Assembly (NCBI GenBank): GCA_013824045.1
Contig: PNND01000251.1
Coordinates: 1-6,761 of the forward strand
Length of the DNA stretch: 6,761 bases
DNA from: Rhodobacter sp.
GTDB taxonomy: Bacteria > Pseudomonadota > Alphaproteobacteria > Rhodobacterales > Rhodobacteraceae
Direction: 5' to 3'
Shown: piece after piece, positions 1 through 6,761 of the stretch
Layout of the letters: each line of letters opens with the position of its first letter
Numbering within the stretch: the first letter of the stretch is position 1
Program-made: the position numbers and the translations under genes
The notes under the pieces: generated by a model
The model's database searches: none
Seen by the model: the letters and a program-made list of their open reading frames with translations, nothing else
Told to the model about the DNA's origin: nothing

Positions 1-1631
1 GCCTGCAGGCGGCGTTCAACCAGCCCCCGGCGTTGAAGGCGGTGGTGTCGGTTTGCGCCACGACCGACCGCTTTGCCGATGACATCCATTACAAGGGCGG
101 CTGCTTGCTGGGGGAAAACTTTGGCTGGGGCGCGGTCATGCTGTCCTATTCCTCGCGCCCGCCGGATCCGGTGCTGCGCCCTGATTGGCGCGAGATGTGG
201 CTGGAGCGGCTGGAGAATGAACCTTGGCTGGCCCCACGCTGGGCCGCCCTGCAGGAACGCGGGGCCTATTGGAAGCATGGGTCGGTCGGTGAGGATTATG
301 CCCGCATGCAGACCCCGGTGCTGATCTGGGGCGGATGGGCAGACAATTACATGAACACCGTGGCCCATCTGGTGGAGAATGTGCCCGCGCCCTGCAAGGG
401 TATCGTTGGGCCGTGGGTGCACCAGTACCCCCATACGGCAGTGCCGGGGCCGCAGGTGGGGTTCCTGCAAATCGCGCTGCGGTGGTGGGATCGCTGGTTG
501 AAGGGCGTGCCGAACGGGGCTGAAGAAGACCCGGCTTACCGCGTGTGGATGATGGACAGTGCGCCGCCGGATGCCAGTGCGCGGCATAGGCCGGGGCATT
601 GGGTGGCCGAGGAGCAATGGCCTTCGCCGCGCGTGACAGAGCAGAGCCTGACCCTGATGCCGGGGCGCGGGAAGGGGGCAGTGGTCGGGTGTTTGGGCCA
701 AGGTGAAGCGGCAGCTTTCGCCGCGACGATTGCCACGCCGCAGCATCTGGGTCTGCACGCGGGTGAGTTCTTCCCGATGGGGCTGAATGCCGAGATGCCG
801 GGCGATCAGCGCGACGATGATGCGATGTCGGTCTGTTTCGATGGTGATCCACTGGCCGAGGGGATGGATCTGCTTGGCGCGGCGCGGGTGACGCTGCGCC
901 TGTCATCTGATCGGCCGCTGGGTTTCGTGGTGGCGCGGTTGTGTGATGTGGGGCCGGATGGGACTTCGGTGCGGATCGCGCATGGGATGCTGAACCTGTG
1001 CCACCGCGACGGCATGGAGCGGCCAAGGCCGATGGTGCCGGGAGAGGAGGTCACGGTTTGCCTTGACCTTGATCATATGGCCTATCGTCTGGCCCCCGGC
1101 CATCATTTGCGGCTAGCACTGTCGAATAGCTACTGGCCGTTTGTCTGGCCATCGCCGGAAGCGGGTGCGTTGACGCTGATCGGGGGGAGCCTGCATTTGC
1201 CGGTGCATGCCGGCAGTGCGTCGGAGTGGGACCCGCCGCCTGCGGAACATGCCGCACCGTGGAAGCACCGGGTGATCCGTTCTGGCGGAACGCGGCGATA
1301 CATCGAGCAGGACCTGATCAGCGGCCTGTATGCGCTGGTCGTGGAGGATGATCTGGGGGATGCGGAGAACCTGACCCACGGGCTGTGCACGGGCGAGACG
1401 ATGAGCGAGCGGTGGGAGATCTGCCCGGCCGATCCGCTGTCGGCCCGGGCGGTGCATGTTTGGGAACAGCGCCTGTCGCGCGGCGACTGGTCGGTTCGGA
1501 CGCGGGCCGAGGCAGAGATGACTGGCACCGGTGACGAATTGCGGATGAAGGCCGTCCTGCGGGCATGGGAAGGAGACAATCTGGTTTTTGAACGGGACTG
1601 GGATCATCGCGTGACACGCAGGTTTGTCTGA
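1..1631 (+). CDS. CocE/NonD-family alpha/beta hydrolase (X-Pro dipeptidyl-peptidase-like), 5' truncated by the window edge
   Basis: The reading frame is open from the first complete codon (3-5) to TGA at 1629-1631, giving 542 visible residues. The residues before the TTG at 33 already fit the family (LQAAFNQPPALKAVVSVC), so that TTG is not the start; the gene begins upstream. Family members hydrolyse peptide, amide or ester bonds with a Ser-Asp-His triad. The GxSxGG nucleophile elbow should lie just upstream of the window. The probable acid is Asp in IWGGWADNY (codon 342-344) and the probable base is His in GPWVHQYPH (codon 420-422). A C-terminal jelly-roll domain of the PepX_C type runs roughly from nt 825 to 1200 (LLGAARVTLRL, YRLAPGHHLRLALSNSYWP). 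A further tail of about 140 residues ends in an AWEGD...RDWDHRVTRR stretch that I recall from larger members of this family. No signal peptide can be judged. It lies 123 bp upstream of an importer on the same strand, which suggests it processes the imported compound. Exact substrate unknown. Confidence 0.9.
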   Translation, partial: LQAAFNQPPALKAVVSVCATTDRFADDIHYKGGCLLGENFGWGAVMLSYSSRPPDPVLRPDWREMWLERLENEPWLAPRWAALQERGAYWKHGSVGEDYARMQTPVLIWGGWADNYMNTVAHLVENVPAPCKGIVGPWVHQYPHTAVPGPQVGFLQIALRWWDRWLKGVPNGAEEDPAYRVWMMDSAPPDASARHRPGHWVAEEQWPSPRVTEQSLTLMPGRGKGAVVGCLGQGEAAAFAATIATPQHLGLHAGEFFPMGLNAEMPGDQRDDDAMSVCFDGDPLAEGMDLLGAARVTLRLSSDRPLGFVVARLCDVGPDGTSVRIAHGMLNLCHRDGMERPRPMVPGEEVTVCLDLDHMAYRLAPGHHLRLALSNSYWPFVWPSPEAGALTLIGGSLHLPVHAGSASEWDPPPAEHAAPWKHRVIRSGGTRRYIEQDLISGLYALVVEDDLGDAENLTHGLCTGETMSERWEICPADPLSARAVHVWEQRLSRGDWSVRTRAEAEMTGTGDELRMKAVLRAWEGDNLVFERDWDHRVTRRFV

Positions 1632-1665
1632 AAATCGTGACCCAAGGATGGGAAAAAAACCTTTG

Positions 1666-1685
1666 CCCGCGCGGGGATTCGCGGG
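1666..1685 (+). repeat. GC-rich hairpin in the intergenic gap
   Basis: CCCGCG (1666-1671) and CGCGGG (1680-1685) are perfect inverted repeats around an 8-base loop, 35 bases after the hydrolase stop. The stem is short and only two T residues follow, so it is not a convincing Rho-independent terminator. It could weakly attenuate transcription or protect the hydrolase mRNA end. In sequence this GC-rich a 6-bp stem can also occur by chance. Confidence 0.35.
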
Positions 1686-1689
1686 TTAC

Positions 1690-1703
1690 TGATTGTGCAA
1701 TCA
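1690..1703. promoter_or_regulatory. Operator-like inverted repeat upstream of the binding-protein gene
   Basis: TGATTG-TG-CAATCA is a perfect 6-bp inverted repeat with a 2-base centre, in a locally AT-rich patch of an otherwise GC-rich region. It ends 51 bases before the binding-protein ATG. Size, symmetry and position suit a binding site for a dimeric helix-turn-helix regulator. No regulator gene is visible in the window, the motif does not match a consensus I can name, and no clear -35/-10 pair could be assigned beside it. Confidence 0.4.
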
Positions 1704-1708
1704 ACAAA

Positions 1709-1732
1709 AACGGGCGGGAGAAAAACCCCGTT
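1709..1732 (+). repeat. Inverted repeat in the leader before the binding-protein gene
   Basis: AACGGG (1709-1714) and CCCGTT (1727-1732) are perfect inverted repeats separated by 12 bases. The second arm ends 7 bases before the ribosome binding site at 1740-1746. If transcribed it could form a small leader hairpin close to the initiation region. The loop is large and the stem short, so biological relevance is uncertain. Confidence 0.25.
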
Positions 1733-1739
1733 CGACATC

Positions 1740-1746
1740 AGGGAGA
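1740..1746 (+). promoter_or_regulatory. Ribosome binding site that sets the binding-protein start
   Basis: AGGGAGA lies 8 bases before the ATG at 1755. It supports that ATG over the in-frame GTG at 1695, which has no purine-rich site before it and lies inside the inverted repeat at 1690-1703. It is also better than the downstream ATG at 1803, which would begin directly at the Tat motif. Confidence 0.75.
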
Positions 1747-1754
1747 CCAACCGA

Positions 1755-3344
1755 ATGAACGCTGAATTCGACTATATGCTGAAGCGCACTGTCCGTGGCG
1801 TGATGAGCCGCCGCGAATTCATGGGCCGCGCCTCGGCCATGGGGATTTCGGCCGCGATGGCAAGCACGCTGCTGGCATCGGCCGCACGGGCCGAGGGGCC
1901 AGTCAAGGGTGGCGTGCTTAAGGCCGGGGTGTCTGGCGGGGAATCCACCAACTCGCTGGACCCGGCGGTGGCTGCATCGCCCGCACCTTTCGCGGTCAGC
2001 ATGCTCTGGGGTGAGATGCTGGTGATCGTGAACGAGAAGGGTGAGGTCGATCCGCGTATCGCGGAAGAGATTTCCTCGAACGCCGATGCAACGGAGTGGA
2101 AGTTCAAGATCCGGTCGGGCGTGGAATTCCATGACGGCAAGACGGTCACCGCCGAGGATGTGGTCGCCACGCTGAAGCGCCATACGGATGAGAAGGCGCA
2201 GTCGGGTGCTCTGGGCATCGTGCAGGGTATCTCCGAGATGATGGCGGAAGGTGACATGGTCACGCTGAAGCTGGCTTCGGCGAATGCCGACCTGCCCTTC
2301 CTGCTGGCCGACTATCACCTGCAGATTCAGCCCGGTGGCGGCTATGACAACCCCAATGCGGGGATCGGGGCCGGCCCTTACAAGGTTGTGTCGTTTGAGC
2401 CGGGCGTGCGCGCCGTGTTCGAGCGGCATGCCAACTATTTCGACAGCAGCATCGGCCATGCGGACGGGGCAGAAATCCTTGTGATCAACGACAACACCGC
2501 CCGCACGGCGGCGCTGCAATCCGGACAGGTCCATATGATCAACCGGGTCGATCCGAAGATCGTGGAATTGCTCAAGGGCATGCCGGGAATGTCCATCGAA
2601 CGGGCCGCAGGTCGTGGGCATTATGTGTTCATCATGCATGCCGACACCGCGCCCTTCGACAACAACGATCTGCGGATGGCGCTGAAATATGCGATCAACC
2701 GTCAGGAGATGGTGGACAAGATCCTTGGCGGCTTCGGCTCGGTCGGGAACGACTTCCCGATCAATGCGGCCTATCCGTATTTTGATGCCTCGATCCCGCA
2801 GCGGGAGTTCGATCTGGCCAAGGCGGCGGAGCATTACAAGAAGTCCGGCCATGACGGTTCGCCCATCATTCTGCGCACGGCACCCGGTGCCTTCCCGGGC
2901 GCGGTGGAAGCGGCTCAGCTCTTCCAGCAGTCGGCCGCTGCAGCGGGTATCCCGCTTGAGGTGAAGGTGGAGCCGGATGACGGATACTGGTCGAATGTGT
3001 GGAACGTGGAGCCCTTCTGCGCGAGCTATTGGGGCGGACGCCCGGTGCAGGATCAGATGTATTCCACAGCCTATGCGTCGACTGCAGACTGGAACGACAC
3101 GCGCTTCAAGAATGCCCGGTTCGACGAGCTTCTGGTTGCGGCGCGGGGCGAGTTGGACGGGGAAAAGCGCAAGGCCATGTATTCGGAAATGGCCTATCTG
3201 GTGCGCGACGAAGGCGGCCTGATCTGCCCGATGTTCAACGAGTTTGTGGAAGCCCGCCGGGAAGAGGTGGGCGGCTGGTTCGTCGATCCGACGCACGAGT
3301 TGATGAACGGGCGTGCGCTGGCCAAGTGCTGGCTGACGGCGTGA
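1755..3344 (+). CDS. Tat-exported ABC transporter substrate-binding protein, peptide family 5 (SBP_bac_5)
   Basis: This is the periplasmic receptor that captures the solute and delivers it to the permeases encoded next. Starting at the ATG with the AGGGAGA site gives 529 residues, usual for the family. The N-terminus has a twin-arginine motif SRREFM (residues 18-23), a hydrophobic stretch rich in Ala, Met and Gly, and a likely cleavage after ARA (A46|E47), so it should be exported folded by the Tat pathway. There is no lipobox Cys. Family marks follow in order: LDPA near residue 68-71, VEFHDGKTVTAEDV at 123-136, the GAGPYK turn at 205-210, DLRMALKYAINRQ at 305-317, and DEGGLICPMF near 485-494. 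The mature protein keeps three Cys (422, 491, 525), so a periplasmic disulfide is possible but not shown. Family members bind di- and oligopeptides, glutathione, opines, nickel chelates and other small compounds; the ligand here cannot be inferred. A 16-bp gap leads to the first permease, indicating one operon. Confidence 0.93.
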   Translation: MNAEFDYMLKRTVRGVMSRREFMGRASAMGISAAMASTLLASAARAEGPVKGGVLKAGVSGGESTNSLDPAVAASPAPFAVSMLWGEMLVIVNEKGEVDPRIAEEISSNADATEWKFKIRSGVEFHDGKTVTAEDVVATLKRHTDEKAQSGALGIVQGISEMMAEGDMVTLKLASANADLPFLLADYHLQIQPGGGYDNPNAGIGAGPYKVVSFEPGVRAVFERHANYFDSSIGHADGAEILVINDNTARTAALQSGQVHMINRVDPKIVELLKGMPGMSIERAAGRGHYVFIMHADTAPFDNNDLRMALKYAINRQEMVDKILGGFGSVGNDFPINAAYPYFDASIPQREFDLAKAAEHYKKSGHDGSPIILRTAPGAFPGAVEAAQLFQQSAAAAGIPLEVKVEPDDGYWSNVWNVEPFCASYWGGRPVQDQMYSTAYASTADWNDTRFKNARFDELLVAARGELDGEKRKAMYSEMAYLVRDEGGLICPMFNEFVEARREEVGGWFVDPTHELMNGRALAKCWLTA

Positions 3345-3360
3345 CCGGGACCGGAACGTA

Positions 3361-4317
3361 GTGCATCCGATCCTGAAAATGGTGGCCCAGCGTGTTGCGC
3401 TGGGCCTGCTTCTATTGCTGGCGGTTTCGCTGCTGATCTTCCTTGGCACCGAGGCGCTGCCGGGAGATGTGGCGCAGGCCATTCTTGGCCAATCGGCCAC
3501 GCCCGAGGCTCTTGCCAACATGCGCGAGGCGTTGGGCCTGAACCAACCAGCCTATATCCGCTATTTCCAATGGCTGGGGGGCATTCTGACCGGCGATTTC
3601 GGCGTGGCGCTGACCAACGGGCAGGATATCGGGCAGGCCATCGGCCAACGCTTGGGGAACACGCTGTTCCTTGCCGCCTGCGCGGCGGCGATTTCGGTGC
3701 CGCTGGCCATTCTGCTGGGGCTGGTGGCGGCGCGTTATAACGGGCGGTGGCCGGACAAGGTGATCTCCGGGATCACGCTGTCGACGATTTCGCTGCCGGA
3801 ATTCGTGGCGGCCTATTTCGTGATCTTTCTGCTGACGCAGGTCATCCCGATCTTTCAGCCCGTGGCGATGGTGTTTCCGGGCATGTCTTTTCTGGACAGG
3901 TTGCAGGCCGTGGCCCTGCCGGTGATCGTGCTCGTCCTCGTGGTGCTTGCCCATATGATGCGGATGACGCGGGCGGCGATCCTGAACGTGATGCAATCGG
4001 CCTACATTGAAACGGCTGAGTTGAAGGGCCTCTCGCCCATGCGGGTGATCTGGCAGCACGCCTTTCCCAATGCCATCGCGCCGATCATTTCGGTGGTGGT
4101 GCTGAACCTGGCCTATCTGGTGGTGGGCGTGGTCGTGGTTGAGGTGGTGTTCGGCTATAACGCGCTGGGGCAATACCTTGTGGATCATGTGGCCAAGCGT
4201 GACCTGCCCGTGGTGCAGGCGGTGGGGCTGATCTTTGCTGCCGTCTATATCGGGCTGAACATTCTGGCTGATGTGATTTCCATCATCGCCAATCCGCGAT
4301 TGAGGCACCCGAAATGA
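3361..4317 (+). CDS. ABC transporter permease, DppB/OppB type
   Basis: This is one of the two inner-membrane subunits that form the translocation channel of a peptide-type importer. It has 318 residues, usual for the family. Hydrophobic segments lie at about residues 11-29, 102-124, 139-161, 183-199, 241-262 and 285-309, giving the expected six spans. The first periplasmic region starts with the family-typical EALPGD (31-36) and includes LGLNQPAYIRYFQWLGG (58-74). The cytoplasmic EAA loop that docks on the ATPase is visible at 215-238 (YIETAELKG ... AFPNA). The start taken is GTG at 3361, with GGA/GGAA purine clusters in the 16-bp gap before it. ATG at 3379 is an in-frame alternative that would remove six residues but lacks a clear ribosome site. 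The stop overlaps the next gene's ATG by 4 bases (ATGA), indicating coupled translation. Confidence 0.93.
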   Translation: MHPILKMVAQRVALGLLLLLAVSLLIFLGTEALPGDVAQAILGQSATPEALANMREALGLNQPAYIRYFQWLGGILTGDFGVALTNGQDIGQAIGQRLGNTLFLAACAAAISVPLAILLGLVAARYNGRWPDKVISGITLSTISLPEFVAAYFVIFLLTQVIPIFQPVAMVFPGMSFLDRLQAVALPVIVLVLVVLAHMMRMTRAAILNVMQSAYIETAELKGLSPMRVIWQHAFPNAIAPIISVVVLNLAYLVVGVVVVEVVFGYNALGQYLVDHVAKRDLPVVQAVGLIFAAVYIGLNILADVISIIANPRLRHPK

Positions 4318-5129
4318 AGATGCCGCTTTCTGCACTGATCGGCCTGATCCTGACCGGGGCTTTCCTGTTCTGCGCGATCTTTGCCCAGTGGATCGCGCCC
4401 TATCCGCTGGATGCTGTGATCGGCGGGGTGTGGGAGCCGCCGTCGGAACGGCATTGGCTAGGCACCGATACCATCGGGCGCGATATCCTGAGCCGGATGA
4501 TCCACGGAGGGCAGATTACGATCTTTGTGGCGCTGGCTTCATCGCTTCTGTCCTTCGGGTTGGGGTCTTTCCTTGGCTTTCTGGCTGCCGTGCGGGGGGG
4601 CTGGGTTGATCAAGGGCTGAGCCGTCTGGTCGATCTGATGATGGCCATTCCGTCGTTGATCGTGGCGCTGGTGGTGTTGTCGGTGCTGCCCATCAATCTG
4701 ACGGTGCTGATCCTGATCATGGGGCTTTTGGATGCGACGCGGGTGTTCCGCCTGTCGCGCGCCGTGGCAATGGACATCGCAGTGATGGACTATGTCGAGG
4801 CGGCAAAGCTGCGCGGCGAAGGGCAAAGCTGGATCATCTTTCGGGAAATCCTGCCCAATGCCCTGTCGCCCTTGGTGGCGGAATTCGGGCTGCGCTTCAT
4901 CTTTGCCGTGCTGTTCATTTCCACCCTGTCCTTCCTTGGCCTTGGCATCCAGCCGCCGCTGGCGGATTGGGGCGGGATGGTGAAAGAGAACAAGGACGGG
5001 CTGATTTACGGCAAGTCCGCCGCGCTGATGCCTGCGCTGGCCATCGCGCTTTTGGCGATCTCGGTGAACCTTGTGGCGGACTGGATCCTGTCGCGCACGA
5101 CAAGTCTGAAAGGGGGGCGCGGTGGCTGA
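4314..5129 (+). CDS. ABC transporter permease, DppC/OppC type
   Basis: This is the second channel subunit, expected to pair with the DppB-type protein encoded just upstream. It has 271 residues, somewhat shorter than many DppC/OppC proteins because it begins almost at the first membrane span (about 7-27) with little cytoplasmic tail. Family marks are HWLGTDTIGRDILSRMIHG (47-65), the EAA loop at 160-183 (YVEAAKLRG ... ILPNA), and SFLGLGIQPPLADWGGM (206-222). Other hydrophobic segments lie near 67-92, 107-124, 128-140, 192-212 and 238-258. The ATG lies in an ATGA overlap with the previous stop, and GAGG at 4302-4305 sits 8 bases upstream, supporting this start over the ATG at 4320. Its end overlaps the ATPase gene by 8 bases. 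Confidence 0.93.
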   Translation: MKMPLSALIGLILTGAFLFCAIFAQWIAPYPLDAVIGGVWEPPSERHWLGTDTIGRDILSRMIHGGQITIFVALASSLLSFGLGSFLGFLAAVRGGWVDQGLSRLVDLMMAIPSLIVALVVLSVLPINLTVLILIMGLLDATRVFRLSRAVAMDIAVMDYVEAAKLRGEGQSWIIFREILPNALSPLVAEFGLRFIFAVLFISTLSFLGLGIQPPLADWGGMVKENKDGLIYGKSAALMPALAIALLAISVNLVADWILSRTTSLKGGRGG

Positions 5130-6753
5130 TCTGCTTGAGATACGGAACCTGCGAATCGAGGCGACCAGCTATCCGCCGGGCGAACCGCCGCGCGATGTGG
5201 TGCTTGTGGATGACGTGTCGGTCAGCGTGGCCAAGGGCAAGGTGCTGGGCCTGATTGGGGAATCCGGTGCGGGGAAATCCACCATCGGCCTGTCGGCCAT
5301 GGCCTTTGGCCGGGGCGGCGTGCGGCTGACCGGGGGCGAGATCATCCTGAACGGGCGCAACATCCGGGGGATGGCGGCATCGGGTCTGCGCGCGTTGCGT
5401 GGGCGGGAGGTTACCTATGTCGCGCAATCGGCGGCTGCGGCGTTCAATCCTGCCAAGCGGTTGATGGAACAGGTGATTGAGACCTCATTGTCGCATGGTT
5501 TGATGGGCCGCGCCGAGGCGGAGAAGCGCGCGGTCATGCTGTTTGCCAAGCTGGGCCTGCCGAACCCGGAAACCTTTGGCACGCGCTACCCGCATCAGGT
5601 ATCGGGCGGGCAGTTGCAGCGGGCGATGACGGCCATGGCGCTGTGTCCAAAGCCCGATCTGGTGATCTTTGACGAACCCACCACTGCGCTGGATGTGACC
5701 ACGCAGATCGAGGTTTTGGCCGCGATCAAGGAGGCGATCCACGATACCGGGGTGGCGGCGCTGTATATCACGCATGATCTGGCGGTGGTGGCACAGGTGG
5801 CCGATGACATTCTGGTGCTGCGGCACGGGAAAAAGGTGGAATACGGCCCGGTGAAGCAGATCATCACCGCACCGCATGAGGACTATACCCGCGCGCTGGT
5901 CTCTGTGCGGTCCATCGACCATGTGGAAAAGGCCGAAGCGCCGGCAGTTCTGTCGGTGCAGAATGTGACGGCGCGCTATTCCGGCACGAATTTCGATGTG
6001 CTGAAGAATGTCACGGTTGACTTGCCCGCCGGGCAGACGCTGGCCGTGGTGGGGGAAAGCGGATCGGGGAAATCTACGCTGGCCCGCGCGATCACGGGGT
6101 TGCTGCCGCCCAGCCAAGGGCGGATCACCTTTGCCGGGCGCACGCTGAGTGCGGCCTTGAAGGACCGCAGCAAGGACGATCTGCGCGAGTTGCAGATGAT
6201 CTATCAGATGGCCGATGTGGCGATGAACCCGCGCCAGACGGTGGGCACGATCATCGGGCGGCCGCTGGAGTTCTATTTCGGCATGACGGGCGAGGCCAAG
6301 CACAAGCGGGTTCAGGAATTGCTCGATCAGATCGAGATGGGAAAGGGCTATATCGACCGCTATCCGGCGGAGTTGTCGGGGGGGCAGAAGCAGCGGGTCT
6401 GCATTGCCCGCGCGCTGGCGGCGAAGCCCAAGCTGATCATCTGCGATGAGGTAACGTCGGCGCTGGACCCGCTGGTGGCGGATGGCATCCTTAAGCTTCT
6501 GTTGAACCTGCAGGCGCAGGAGCATGTAGCCTATCTGTTCATCACCCATGATCTGGCGACGGTGAAAGCCATCGCTGACAAGATCGCCGTGATGTATCGG
6601 GGCCAAGTGGTGCGGTACGGGTCAAAGACCGATGTGCTGACGCCACCCTTTGATGATTACACGGATCTCTTGCTGTCTTCGGTGCCGGAAATGGAACTGG
6701 GCTGGCTGGAGAATGTTCTGGCGCATCGCAAGATGGAAAGCGCGGGCAACTGA
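5122..6753 (+). CDS. Double ATP-binding protein of a peptide-type ABC importer (DppD-DppF-like fusion)
   Basis: This 543-residue cytoplasmic ATPase should power the importer formed by the upstream binding protein and permeases. It holds two complete nucleotide-binding domains. Domain 1: Walker A GESGAGKST (46-54), Q-loop Q102, signature SGGQ (161-164), Walker B with DE at 184-185, D-loop ALD (189-191), switch His218. Domain 2: Walker A GESGSGKST (311-319), Q-loop Q362, signature SGGQ (419-422), Walker B with DE at 442-443, D-loop ALD (447-449), His476. Both sites look catalytically intact. Short peptide-transporter-type C-terminal regions follow each domain (PHEDYTRAL at 251-259; PPFDDYTDLL at 508-517). 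The only Cys residues are 175, 427 and 441, so the iron-sulfur cysteine cluster known from some DppD-type ATPases appears absent. The layout resembles YejF- and GsiA-type fusions, but substrate cannot be assigned. The start is GTG, with AGGGGGG at 5111-5117 just before it; it overlaps the permease gene by 8 bases. Confidence 0.93.
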   Translation: MADLLEIRNLRIEATSYPPGEPPRDVVLVDDVSVSVAKGKVLGLIGESGAGKSTIGLSAMAFGRGGVRLTGGEIILNGRNIRGMAASGLRALRGREVTYVAQSAAAAFNPAKRLMEQVIETSLSHGLMGRAEAEKRAVMLFAKLGLPNPETFGTRYPHQVSGGQLQRAMTAMALCPKPDLVIFDEPTTALDVTTQIEVLAAIKEAIHDTGVAALYITHDLAVVAQVADDILVLRHGKKVEYGPVKQIITAPHEDYTRALVSVRSIDHVEKAEAPAVLSVQNVTARYSGTNFDVLKNVTVDLPAGQTLAVVGESGSGKSTLARAITGLLPPSQGRITFAGRTLSAALKDRSKDDLRELQMIYQMADVAMNPRQTVGTIIGRPLEFYFGMTGEAKHKRVQELLDQIEMGKGYIDRYPAELSGGQKQRVCIARALAAKPKLIICDEVTSALDPLVADGILKLLLNLQAQEHVAYLFITHDLATVKAIADKIAVMYRGQVVRYGSKTDVLTPPFDDYTDLLLSSVPEMELGWLENVLAHRKMESAGN

Positions 6754-6761
6754 TGGCGCGC
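6753..6761 (+). CDS. Possible start of the next operon gene, cut by the window end
   Basis: The ATPase stop TGA (6751-6753) shares its last base with an ATG (6753-6755), a TGATG junction typical of coupled operon genes. Only the codons ATG GCG CGC are visible (Met-Ala-Arg). A purine-rich GATGGAAAG lies at about 6732-6740 within the ATPase 3' end and could serve as ribosome site. With three codons nothing can be said about function. Confidence 0.4.

Noticed and set aside
33..35. TTG as a start codon for the hydrolase
   Set aside because: The frame is open to the window edge and the residues before it already match the family; the catalytic Ser region must lie upstream.
136..1026. A 296-codon minus-strand open frame opposite the hydrolase
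   Set aside because: Pro-, Ala-, Ser- and Arg-rich low-information translation, fully inside a real gene on the other strand.
1666..1687. Rho-independent terminator after the hydrolase
   Set aside because: Six-bp stem with only two T residues afterwards; the T-run needed for an intrinsic terminator is missing.
1663..1691. Possible sigma-70 promoter TTGCCC-17-TTACTG
   Set aside because: The -35 match is partial and the -10 shows almost no agreement with TATAAT; it also overlaps the GC-rich hairpin, so no promoter is claimed.
1695..1697. GTG as the start of the binding-protein gene
   Set aside because: It lies inside the inverted repeat, has no ribosome site, and would add 20 residues ahead of a normal Tat signal; ATG at 1755 has a good site at 8 bases.
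1701..3521. A 606-codon open frame on the minus strand opposite the binding-protein gene
   Set aside because: It mirrors a well-supported family 5 receptor gene, has a His- and Arg-rich composition without recognisable domains, and runs into the opposite strand of the permease gene. Long antisense frames are expected opposite GC-rich genes.
3412..4335. A 307-codon minus-strand open frame opposite the first permease
   Set aside because: Its translation is dominated by His, Gln and Arg, the usual antisense reading of hydrophobic membrane codons; no domain or ribosome site supports it.
5485..6606. A 373-codon minus-strand open frame opposite the ATPase
   Set aside because: It is the antisense of two conserved ATP-binding domains and shows no motif of its own.

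Overview
The window is a GC-rich stretch with every supportable gene on the + strand. It looks like part of a catabolic or nutrient-import operon from an alphaproteobacterium, probably of the Rhodobacterales. That placement is inference from base composition, frequent GTG starts, tight gene overlaps, a Tat-type signal on the binding protein and the overall flavour of the proteins. No RNA gene, insertion sequence, CRISPR array or phage feature was seen.

Layout: (1) positions 1-1631, the 3' part of a CocE/NonD-type alpha/beta hydrolase whose N-terminus and nucleophile lie upstream of the window; (2) a 123-bp gap (1632-1754) with several small dyads, the best being a 14-bp operator-like inverted repeat at 1690-1703; (3) 1755-3344, a Tat-exported family 5 (peptide-type) solute-binding protein; (4) 3361-4317 and 4314-5129, the two membrane permeases of the DppB and DppC type; (5) 5122-6753, one polypeptide carrying both ATP-binding domains (DppD-DppF-like fusion); (6) a probable next gene starting at 6753 in a TGATG stop/start junction and cut off after three codons.

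Together genes 2-5 make a complete ABC importer: periplasmic binding protein, permease heterodimer and double ATPase. The binding protein family takes peptides and related compounds. The adjacent hydrolase belongs to a superfamily that includes X-Pro dipeptidyl-peptidases, alpha-amino-acid ester hydrolases, glutaryl-7-ACA acylases and cocaine esterase. The simplest joint reading is uptake of a small peptide-, amide- or ester-type compound coupled to its cleavage. The actual substrate cannot be read from the sequence. I see a conventional import/hydrolysis cluster rather than a clearly new system; the most checkable unexplained items are the operator-like repeat and the hydrolase-transporter pairing.
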